From assembly GCA_003661945.1 (NCBI GenBank), contig QMXC01000090.1, positions 1 to 5,560 on the forward strand: DNA of 5,560 bases, written 5' to 3'. Both the position numbers and the translations under genes were made by a program. Origin of the DNA: Candidatus Bathyarchaeota archaeon (GTDB lineage Archaea > Thermoproteota > Bathyarchaeia > Bathyarchaeales > UBA233). Under the pieces are notes generated by a model. The model worked only from the letters and a program-made list of their open reading frames with translations. It was not told the DNA's origin and made no database searches. Positions within the stretch are counted from its first letter, which is position 1. Every line of letters begins with the position of its first letter. Positions 1-5,236 of the stretch are shown here, piece by piece.

Positions 1-1104
1 CATCAGGAACAAATCGATTAGGTTTATGTTTTCGACAAAACCGAAAGAGTGAGGACGCCACAGCCGGAGCCACCGGTATTCTCTTCCGAAAATGTAGACT
101 CGTGAAATCCATCCCAGAATGTCGTTGCCAGCCGGCCAGTAGCTTGTGAAGAGAAAGTTTCGGAAGATTAGAACAGCGATTAGCGTTAGCAGCAGAAAAT
201 GCAACGGAATTTGAAGACGTGTCGTGAGAAGTGCATGTTTTAATGCTTTTTTGTTGAAGGTTTTGGAGATTAAGCCAGTTAATATTCCCAGCGTGTAGGC
301 GAAGTATTCCGTGATTTTTGCGATAAGAAATACTGCGAGCAAAAGGGGGGATGCTTTCCATGTGAAGATAAGCTTCAAGCGAGCGGTGTTCATGTGCCAG
401 TGTCTTTTAAACGTGTTTGAAGGGTGAGATTGGATTAGGGGGCTGATGGTTTCGCCGTAATAGTAGGCTTTTAGAACCGTTTTGCGCAGCGAACTGCTTT
501 CGTAATGAAGTATTATGGAGCGCGTTTTTCCCGTTTTGTATCCGGCTTTTTTGAATCTTTCGTAGAAGTCGAAGTCTTCGCCGAAAACGAGTTTTTCGTT
601 GAAACCCCTGAGTGCTAGGAAAACGTTTTTTCGAAAGAATCTTGGAATACAGAATGACACTTTTTCGCCGCGTGTTTTTTCGAGTGCAGCTTTTTCTAGT
701 TTTTTGCATCGTGCTAAGGCGTTGTTCCCTTTTGAGAGTTCGGGGATTATTAAGGCGTCTACATTTTCAGCTCTTGTTCTTTCTACGCATTCTTGAACTA
801 GTTTGGGAGTTGGCTTCATATCGGAGTCTAGGAAAAGGAGAAATTCACCCCTAGCTTTTCTGGCGCCGTAGTTTTTTGCTTTACTTCTTTCAGCCTTCAG
901 CAGATACACTTTTGCCTTGAATTTTCTCGCTGTTTCGACGGTTCCGTCCGTGCTGTGTCGGTCGATTACGATTGTTTCGATGTTTGGGTATGTTTGTTGT
1001 TGAATTGATTCTAGGAGGCCTTTTAGGTTTTTTTGGGAGTTGAAGGTTGGAATTATGATTGATACTAGTGGCGTGGTGTTGTTTTGTTTCATCGTGAGCG
1101 CCAT
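1..1104 (-). CDS. Family 2 glycosyltransferase fused to a C-terminal membrane domain (partial, 3' end outside window)
   Basis: The reading frame is open from an ATG at 1104 to the left edge, giving 368 codons with no stop. Residues 12-200 are a GT2 (GT-A fold) domain: a nucleotide-binding start with VSIIIPTFN (14-22), a variant D48-R-H-S-T-D-G, the metal-binding DSD motif at 93-95 within FLLFLDSDM-like context, and the acceptor/catalytic GFNE...GEDFDFYERF stretch (167-184). Such enzymes transfer a sugar from an NDP- or lipid-linked donor at the cytoplasmic face of the membrane. Two hydrophobic segments follow, about 252-279 and 300-320. After them comes a loop with PAGND (324-328) and WRPHSFGFVE (349-358), which resembles the first outer loop of archaeal multi-pass GT-C-like or 'PTPS-related' membrane proteins. 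The chain therefore appears to be a fusion that continues beyond the window. An in-frame ATG at 1092 is an alternative start. No SD sequence is seen, and a TATA-like CATAAAC lies about 27 bases upstream of 1104, so the transcript may be leaderless. The GT2 call is firm; donor, acceptor and the membrane-domain assignment are uncertain. Confidence 0.88.
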   Translation of the reverse strand, partial: MALTMKQNNTTPLVSIIIPTFNSQKNLKGLLESIQQQTYPNIETIVIDRHSTDGTVETARKFKAKVYLLKAERSKAKNYGARKARGEFLLFLDSDMKPTPKLVQECVERTRAENVDALIIPELSKGNNALARCKKLEKAALEKTRGEKVSFCIPRFFRKNVFLALRGFNEKLVFGEDFDFYERFKKAGYKTGKTRSIILHYESSSLRKTVLKAYYYGETISPLIQSHPSNTFKRHWHMNTARLKLIFTWKASPLLLAVFLIAKITEYFAYTLGILTGLISKTFNKKALKHALLTTRLQIPLHFLLLTLIAVLIFRNFLFTSYWPAGNDILGWISRVYIFGREYRWLRLWRPHSFGFVENINLIDLFLM

Positions 1105-1142
1105 TTGGATGGTTTGCCTGTTGTTTTGTTTATGAAGTTTCT

Positions 1143-1169
1143 TTCGAAAATCGAATAATTGTCGAATTC
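1143..1169. repeat. TCGAA repeats and small inverted repeat in divergent intergenic region
   Basis: Three copies of TCGAA begin at 1144, 1151 and 1162. The first two form a 13-base inverted repeat, TTCGA-AAA-TCGAA (1143-1155). TCGAAT recurs 11 bases apart (1151 and 1162). The cluster lies between the outward-facing starts of the glycosyltransferase and the MBL-fold gene, upstream of the proposed TATA boxes of both. It could be a regulator site or chance in AT-rich DNA. The repeats are seen directly; a function is only inferred. Confidence 0.3.
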
Positions 1170-1191
1170 AGATTCTAAACAAGAACAGCAA

Positions 1192-1200
1192 AGTTAAAAG
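1192..1200 (+). promoter_or_regulatory. Possible archaeal TATA box for the MBL-fold gene
   Basis: AGTTAAAAG, preceded by the purine-rich GCAAA, resembles an archaeal BRE/TATA pair. Initiation about 25 bases downstream would fall near 1220, just ahead of the AAAGGAG at 1226-1232, which fits a TTG start at 1243. A weaker alternative, TTCTAAAC at 1173-1180, would place the transcript start near 1201 and allow a leaderless GTG there. Confidence 0.4.
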
Positions 1201-1225
1201 GTGACAAACCACACACTCCGAAAGC

Positions 1226-1232
1226 AAAGGAG
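1226..1232 (+). promoter_or_regulatory. Shine-Dalgarno sequence that decides a TTG start
   Basis: AAAGGAG lies 10 bases before the TTG at 1243, about the spacing seen for the ferredoxin gene in this window (10 bases after GGAG). It lies inside the reading frame opened by the upstream GTG at 1201, so it supports the shorter protein. Confidence 0.6.
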
Positions 1233-1242
1233 AAAACCAGTT

Positions 1243-1911
1243 TTGAAAGTGCAAGCATTCACAGTAGGACCACTATTCACGAACTGCTACGTCGTTTCAT
1301 GTGAAAAAACCCTGGAAGCCATAATAATAGACCCGGGATTTGACACCGAAGCTGAAATGAACAAAATCCTCGGCTACGCAGGAAGGAACGGCTTGGAGAT
1401 AAAATCAATCGTAAATACTCATGGGCATCCCGATCATACGTGTGGAAACTTCTTGGTAAAACAGAACGTGAACGCGCCGATACTGATTCATGAGCTTGAC
1501 GCTGCAATGCTGGGAGAGACGGGAAAAACCATAGCCCAGCTTTTCGGGTTCAAAAGTTTTTCGCCACCCGCTGACAAGCTTCTACATGATGGAGACATTA
1601 TAAGATTTGGTGAGGAAAAACTTGAGGTGTTACATACGCCGGGGCATAGTCCGGGAAGCTTATCGCTTCTCGGCGAAAACCTCGTGTTTACAGGGGACAC
1701 CTTATTCGCGGGTTCGGTTGGGCGGGCAGACCTTCCCGGAGGCTCTTTCAGTCAGCTGATACGTTCAATTAAGGAGCGGTTAGCCGTTTTGCCGGACTAT
1801 TACGTTGTTTATCCGGGACACGGTCCGGCGACCACCATCGGAGCTGAAAAGCAGATGAACCCTTTTCTTCAGGAACGGTTGCCTTTCACCTTGGAAGATG
1901 AAGGATACTGA
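1243..1911 (+). CDS. Metallo-beta-lactamase fold hydrolase, glyoxalase II-like
   Basis: A zinc-dependent hydrolase of 222 residues if it starts at TTG 1243. The family signature is complete: the metal-binding T-H-G-H-P-D-H at 59-65, the third histidine in TPGHSPGS (H135), the bridging aspartate in FTGDTLF (D152), GRADLPGGS (161-169), and the last histidine in PGHGPAT (H193). GRADLPGG and the short length match the YcbL/glyoxalase II-like branch, whose members hydrolyse thioesters of the hydroxyacylglutathione type; the archaeal substrate is unknown. No signal peptide or membrane segment is seen, so it should be cytoplasmic. A start at GTG 1201 would add 14 basic residues (MTNHTLRKQRRKPV) ahead of the usual family start, MKVQAFTVGP. 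The SD position and a TATA-like box at 1192 favour TTG 1243. The gene converges on cofE with 4 bases between stop codons. The fold is certain; the exact reaction is not. Confidence 0.92.
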   Translation: MKVQAFTVGPLFTNCYVVSCEKTLEAIIIDPGFDTEAEMNKILGYAGRNGLEIKSIVNTHGHPDHTCGNFLVKQNVNAPILIHELDAAMLGETGKTIAQLFGFKSFSPPADKLLHDGDIIRFGEEKLEVLHTPGHSPGSLSLLGENLVFTGDTLFAGSVGRADLPGGSFSQLIRSIKERLAVLPDYYVVYPGHGPATTIGAEKQMNPFLQERLPFTLEDEGY

Positions 1912-1915
1912 AAGC

Positions 1916-2689
1916 CTATAATGTGTTTTTGAATAGGTCTTCTTCTCGACTTATGTATAGTTCACTGATGGAGCTTTGTTCAGAAAATTCCACGAAGGGG
2001 TTTAGCCCTTTTATTATCACCACAGGCACGGCTTCGTTTGCTTGCCCCATGAGAAGTTCGGCGGCGCACGCGATTTCGTCCACTACAGCTGTGCGTTTCA
2101 CTTTGATTGTGTAGCCGAAAAGGTCTTTGAGTCCGCGGTAGTCTTTGAAGGTTTTTATTCCAGCTATGCCTATGGCGAAGTTTACTTGTCCACGTCGGAA
2201 TGGTCGGCTGTAGGTGTCGCAGATAATGACCGCCACGTTTTTCCCTGTTAGCCGAGCTAGCTCAACGCGGCACTTCCTCGCGGATTCGTCGGGATTTTCA
2301 GGTAGGAGCGCGAAGTTTCCGCTGCCTTTTACGTTTGACTTGTCTATTCCAGCGTTTATGCAGACCAGTCCACGTTTATCTTCAACGATTAGGGTTCCAG
2401 CTGAAGCCTTTATAACGCGGCTGGTTTCTTGCATTACGAGTTCCACGAACCTCGGGTCTTTACCGGTTTTCCGAGCTATTTCGCGGGCTTTCTCTGACGG
2501 ATACACGTCGCTCAAGCGTCTAATTCGTGCTTCGGCTTTAGAGAAAATCTTCTGTGCGATGGCTATTATGTCGCCGTCTTCGATGATAACGCCGTTTCGG
2601 CGAGCTGTTTTCACGATGAGCTCGGCAATGTTGTCTCCAGGCTTCACGAGGGGAAACCCTTCAAGTCCTATTGCGGTGAATTTTTTCAA
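1916..2689 (-). CDS. cofE: Coenzyme F420-0:L-glutamate ligase (F420-0:gamma-glutamyl ligase)
   Basis: CofE uses GTP and a divalent metal to add L-glutamate to F420-0, forming the gamma-linked glutamate tail of F420 in the cytoplasm. The 257-residue length matches stand-alone archaeal CofE rather than the longer bacterial FbiB fusion. Recognisable blocks in order are: GDIIAIAQKIFSKAE (39-53), GLVCINAGIDKSNV (107-120), CDTYSRPFRRG (157-167), the FAIGIAG block (171-177), DYRGLKDLFG (183-192) and AVVDEIACAAELLMG (201-215). The aspartates, asparagines and arginines of these blocks are kept. The start is a TTG at 2689, chosen because GGAG (2701-2698 on the minus strand) precedes it by 8 bases and because the protein begins at the usual family N-terminus. 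A weak TATA-like TTTTATTC lies near 2728-2735. It is divergent from the ferredoxin/AOR operon. Other F420 biosynthesis genes are not in the window. Confidence 0.95.
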   Translation of the reverse strand: MKKFTAIGLEGFPLVKPGDNIAELIVKTARRNGVIIEDGDIIAIAQKIFSKAEARIRRLSDVYPSEKAREIARKTGKDPRFVELVMQETSRVIKASAGTLIVEDKRGLVCINAGIDKSNVKGSGNFALLPENPDESARKCRVELARLTGKNVAVIICDTYSRPFRRGQVNFAIGIAGIKTFKDYRGLKDLFGYTIKVKRTAVVDEIACAAELLMGQANEAVPVVIIKGLNPFVEFSEQSSISELYISREEDLFKNTL

Positions 2690-2693
2690 ATTT

Positions 2694-2701
2694 CTCTCTC
2701 C
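2694..2701 (-). promoter_or_regulatory. Shine-Dalgarno sequence supporting the TTG start of cofE
   Basis: On the minus strand the sequence reads GGAGAGAG, and GGAG ends 8 bases before the TTG at 2689. No ATG gives a comparable arrangement, so the site decides the start. Confidence 0.65.
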
Positions 2702-2753
2702 AGCTAGTAGCCTTTCATGCTAAAGATGAATAAAACATGAGCCGGGTATTTGT

Positions 2754-2762
2754 CTTTATATG
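2754..2762 (+). promoter_or_regulatory. TATA box of the ferredoxin-AOR operon
   Basis: CTTTATATG is a good match to the archaeal TATA consensus. A transcript start about 25 bases downstream, near 2782-2785, leaves a leader of roughly 40 bases before the ATG at 2823, long enough to contain the GGAG at 2809-2812. Confidence 0.6.
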
Positions 2763-2764
2763 CA

Positions 2765-2798
2765 AGTTGTCAACTGAATTATTTTCTCTGTTACAGAG
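2765..2798. promoter_or_regulatory. Two odd-centred palindromes downstream of the TATA box, possible operators
   Basis: AGTTG-T-CAACT (2765-2775) and CTCTGT-T-ACAGAG (2786-2798) are perfect palindromes, each with a single central T. Their centres, 2770 and 2792, are 22 bases apart, about two helical turns. The first lies between the TATA box and the expected transcript start and the second covers or follows that start. This is a common place for archaeal repressors to bind. The two sequences are not alike beyond the centre, so they need not bind the same protein. The palindromes are seen directly; the operator role is inferred. Confidence 0.4.
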
Positions 2799-2822
2799 CC
2801 AACAGCGTGGAGCTGGGTTTGA

Positions 2823-3338
2823 ATGCCGCGTATGGTAATGGTTGATTATAAGGCTTGCACTGGATGCCGAATCTGTGAGATGGTTTGCAGCTTGAAGAAC
2901 GAAGGAGCAATTGCGCCTTCGCTTTCGAGAATTAGGGTTTACGCTTACCCGCCGGGGCTAGACATCCCAACGGTTTGTGTGCAATGCATAAAAGCCGCAT
3001 GTGCAGAGGTTTGCCCACAAAAGGCTATAACGCGAAACAATGAACTTGACATCCTAACCGTGGACAGGGAGCTATGCACAGGCTGCGGAATATGCGTTAA
3101 AGCGTGCCCATCAGAAGCAATAAGGGTTCATCCCGAAAAAGGAACAGCGTTCAAGTGCGAGCTTTGCAATGGCGAGGCTCCATGCGTAGAAGCTTGTCCA
3201 GCTGACGCATTAAGCGTCTATTCGGTGCCCTTTGACACACGGGTATTCGCGAAACCTTCAGAAAAAGTGGCAGACGAGCTGAAGGAAAGCCTACTAGCCA
3301 TTCCGGAAGGAAAAGGGAGGACGCGCCTAAAATGCTGA
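2823..3338 (+). CDS. Four-cluster [4Fe-4S] polyferredoxin, electron-transfer partner of AOR
   Basis: A 171-residue iron-sulfur protein of the HycB/CooF/DmsB type. Sixteen cysteines form four motifs: C12-x2-C15-x2-C18-x3-C22, C52-x2-C55-x4-C60-x3-C64, C85-x2-C88-x2-C91-x3-C95 and C112-x2-C115-x5-C121-x3-C125. These can bind four [4Fe-4S] clusters, with motifs exchanging ligands crosswise as is usual in the family. The region after about residue 130 has no motifs. There is no Tat signal or membrane segment, so the protein should be cytoplasmic. It overlaps the following AOR gene by 7 bases, so it probably accepts or relays electrons released by AOR. ATG 2823 is chosen because GGAG (2809-2812) precedes it by 10 bases; in-frame ATGs at 2832 and 2838 would lose 3 or 5 residues. 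A symbol such as aorB would be a guess because no flavin or further subunit gene is present. Confidence 0.93.
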   Translation: MPRMVMVDYKACTGCRICEMVCSLKNEGAIAPSLSRIRVYAYPPGLDIPTVCVQCIKAACAEVCPQKAITRNNELDILTVDRELCTGCGICVKACPSEAIRVHPEKGTAFKCELCNGEAPCVEACPADALSVYSVPFDTRVFAKPSEKVADELKESLLAIPEGKGRTRLKC

Positions 3339-5188
3339 AAGGCGGATACGCTGGAAAAGTTTTGGAAGTCAATTTGACGACGGAGAAAATTCGAGAGATT
3401 TCAACAGAGGAATTTTTTGATGTTGAACGGTTCGTTGGAGGAAAAGGTTTCGGCGCCGCTATCATGTGGAGAAAGCTACACGCTGGAACAGAGCCTTTCG
3501 CTCCCGAGAACCCTTTGATTTTTCTCACCGGACCGTTGACGGGGACGCTTTGCCCCGGAAGCCGCATGTGCATAGTTACAAAGTCTCCTCTAACCGGAAC
3601 TTTCTGCGATTCACATGTTGGAGGACATTTCGGCGCAGAGATGAAATACGCAGGCTACGACGCTATTATAATTCTAGGAAAAAGCGAAAAACCGGTATAC
3701 CTACTCGTTAACGACGAGGATTTAGATGTTCGAAACGCTGAAAACCTTTGGGGTCTGGACGTTTTCGAAACCGAGGAGAGAATTCGCCGTGAAAACACGG
3801 AACAAGCTCTTCGCGTGGCGTGCATTGGACCGGCTGGCGAAAACCTCGTAAGATTTGCCTGCATATGCGTGGATCGTTACCGCCAAGCTGGAAGAGGTGG
3901 AACCGGAGCGGTCATGGGCTCAAAGAAGCTTAAGGCTGTAGCCGTGAGAGGTTCCGGAAAAATACGGTTATACGACACCGAAGCCTTTGTTGAGACGGCG
4001 ACCAAAGCGAGAAACGCTTTGCTTCGAAATGAGACTATCCGCGCTAGAAAACGCTGGGGCACCGCCCGCACCATAACCCTCACGAGCGATCAAGACTTGC
4101 TTCCTACACGTAACTTTCAAGAAGCAACCTTCGAGGAGGCGGATTCGCTTTCGGCTGAAGTCTTGGAGAAAAAGTTTTGGATAAAACACAGAGCATGCCA
4201 TAGCTGTCCGGTGAATTGTGGAAAGCTAGGCGTGGTTAGAACCGGCGCCTACGCTGGAACCGTCGTGGAAGGCGTCGAATATGAGACCCTTGCTTTGATG
4301 GGAGCCAACTGCGGAATAGCAGACTATGAAGCTGTGGCTTATGCTAATATGCTCTGCGACAAATACGGGCTAGACACCATTTCAACCGGAAATGTCATCG
4401 CTTTCACCATGGAATGCTACGAGAAGGGAATCTTAACAAAAGAAGACACGAGCGGCGTTGAATGCCGTTTCGGCAGCTCCAAAGCCTTGATAGAGCTTGT
4501 AAAACACATAACGTTCCGGGAAGGTATAGGAAACCAGCTCGCGGAAGGTGTGAAAAGACTTGCTGAAAAACTGGGAGAAAAAGCGGAGAAAATCGCCCTA
4601 CAAGTCAAAGGTTTGGAAACCCCGGGATACGACCCCCGTTCATCGCCTGGACTAGGCTTAGCTTACGCAACAGCCGACCGGGGAGGATGCCACACTAGGG
4701 CCTGGCCAACTTCTTACGAGATGAGTGGAAAAGCTCCGGACGGAACAGTTATTGACCGGTTTTCCACCGTGAAGAGAGCTGAAATCGTTAAGGCTCAACA
4801 AGACTATGGGGCGGCTGTGGACTGTCTCGTCGGATGCTGGTTTGTCCGAGGTACCGTTGGAAAAGAGTTGTATGCGCAAATGTTAAACGCGGCGACAGGC
4901 ATTGAAATGACGGTGGAAGAGTTCACTCGTCTCGGCGAACGAGTCTGGAATCTTGTGCGCATGTTCAACGTTCGAGAGGGATTTACACGAAAGGATGACG
5001 TGTTGCCGCAGAGGTTTCTCAACGAGCCTTTGCCTTCAGGCGTAGCAAAAGGACAACGCCTAACAAAGCAGCAGCTTGAACAAATGCTAGATGAATACTT
5101 CACGCTACGGGGATGGGACAAGAACACGGGGGTTCCGACGAAAGAAAAGCTGAAGGAGCTAGGGTTAGAATTCGCTGTTTTACAGTGA
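3332..5188 (+). CDS. Aldehyde:ferredoxin oxidoreductase family, tungstopterin enzyme
   Basis: A 618-residue, full-length member of the AOR family, whose members oxidise aldehydes to acids with a tungsten bis-pterin cofactor and one [4Fe-4S] cluster. Domain 1 shows GGKGFGAAIMW (36-46), GPLTGTLCPGSRM (67-79), SHVGGHFGAEMKYAGYD (94-110), GPAGE (166-170) and DRYRQAGRGGTGAVMGSKKLKA (181-202). The cluster cysteines are C289-x2-C292-x3-C296 plus C502. The first pterin motif is D343-K-Y-G-L-D348. EYETLALMGANCG (316-328) and GGCHTRAWP (451-459, with the conserved H454) line the active site. The C-terminus ends with RGWDKNTGVPTKEKLKELG (593-611), typical of the family. There is no Tat signal, so it should be cytoplasmic. 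GGGAGG at 3315-3320 precedes the ATG. The substrate subclass (AOR, FOR, GAPOR or another) cannot be read from motifs. The second pterin motif is unusual (D497-C-L-V-G-C502). Confidence 0.96.
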   Translation: MLKGGYAGKVLEVNLTTEKIREISTEEFFDVERFVGGKGFGAAIMWRKLHAGTEPFAPENPLIFLTGPLTGTLCPGSRMCIVTKSPLTGTFCDSHVGGHFGAEMKYAGYDAIIILGKSEKPVYLLVNDEDLDVRNAENLWGLDVFETEERIRRENTEQALRVACIGPAGENLVRFACICVDRYRQAGRGGTGAVMGSKKLKAVAVRGSGKIRLYDTEAFVETATKARNALLRNETIRARKRWGTARTITLTSDQDLLPTRNFQEATFEEADSLSAEVLEKKFWIKHRACHSCPVNCGKLGVVRTGAYAGTVVEGVEYETLALMGANCGIADYEAVAYANMLCDKYGLDTISTGNVIAFTMECYEKGILTKEDTSGVECRFGSSKALIELVKHITFREGIGNQLAEGVKRLAEKLGEKAEKIALQVKGLETPGYDPRSSPGLGLAYATADRGGCHTRAWPTSYEMSGKAPDGTVIDRFSTVKRAEIVKAQQDYGAAVDCLVGCWFVRGTVGKELYAQMLNAATGIEMTVEEFTRLGERVWNLVRMFNVREGFTRKDDVLPQRFLNEPLPSGVAKGQRLTKQQLEQMLDEYFTLRGWDKNTGVPTKEKLKELGLEFAVLQ

Positions 5189-5217
5189 AGCTTAAGCGTT
5201 ATAAACGTGAAAGCTTC
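5187..5217. repeat. Nested inverted repeat around a TATA-like box, overlapping the AOR stop codon
   Basis: The arms GAAGCTT (5187-5193) and AAGCTTC (5211-5217) pair over 7 bases. Inside them CGTT (5197-5200) pairs with AACG (5204-5207) around an ATA loop. Both levels share the centre at 5202 and have 3-base asymmetry-free internal spacers. No T-run follows, so a simple terminator is unlikely. Because AAGCTT is itself a palindrome, the outer arms are also a direct repeat (GTGAAGCTT / GTGAAAGCTT), which lowers the weight of the symmetry. Confidence 0.4.
5199..5206 (+). promoter_or_regulatory. Possible TATA box for the OGG1-like gene
   Basis: TTATAAAC lies about 35 bases before the ATG at 5237. 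Initiation near 5228 would leave a leader of under 10 bases and thus an almost leaderless transcript, which fits the absence of any SD before 5237. Confidence 0.4.
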
Positions 5218-5236
5218 CTTACCTCGTGATGCTCAG

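Noticed and set aside
407..709. Minus-strand 100-residue open frame rich in arginine and lysine
   Set aside because: It lies in another frame within the glycosyltransferase coding region, which has clear GT2 motifs across the same bases; the basic composition is a frame artefact.
2214..2723. Plus-strand 169-residue open frame
   Set aside because: It is antisense to cofE, whose family motifs run through the same stretch, and shows no recognisable domain.
3333..3338. C-terminal cysteine (C171) of the polyferredoxin as an extra cluster ligand
   Set aside because: The codon arises in the ATGCTGA overlap with the AOR start, and all four clusters already have complete cysteine sets.
4804..5127. 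Minus-strand 107-residue open frame
   Set aside because: It is antisense to the conserved C-terminal part of AOR and has no recognisable features.
5207..5236. GTG at 5207 as start of the OGG1-like gene
   Set aside because: It is in frame and cannot be excluded, but it directly follows the TATA-like box, has no SD, and adds residues not typical of the family start.
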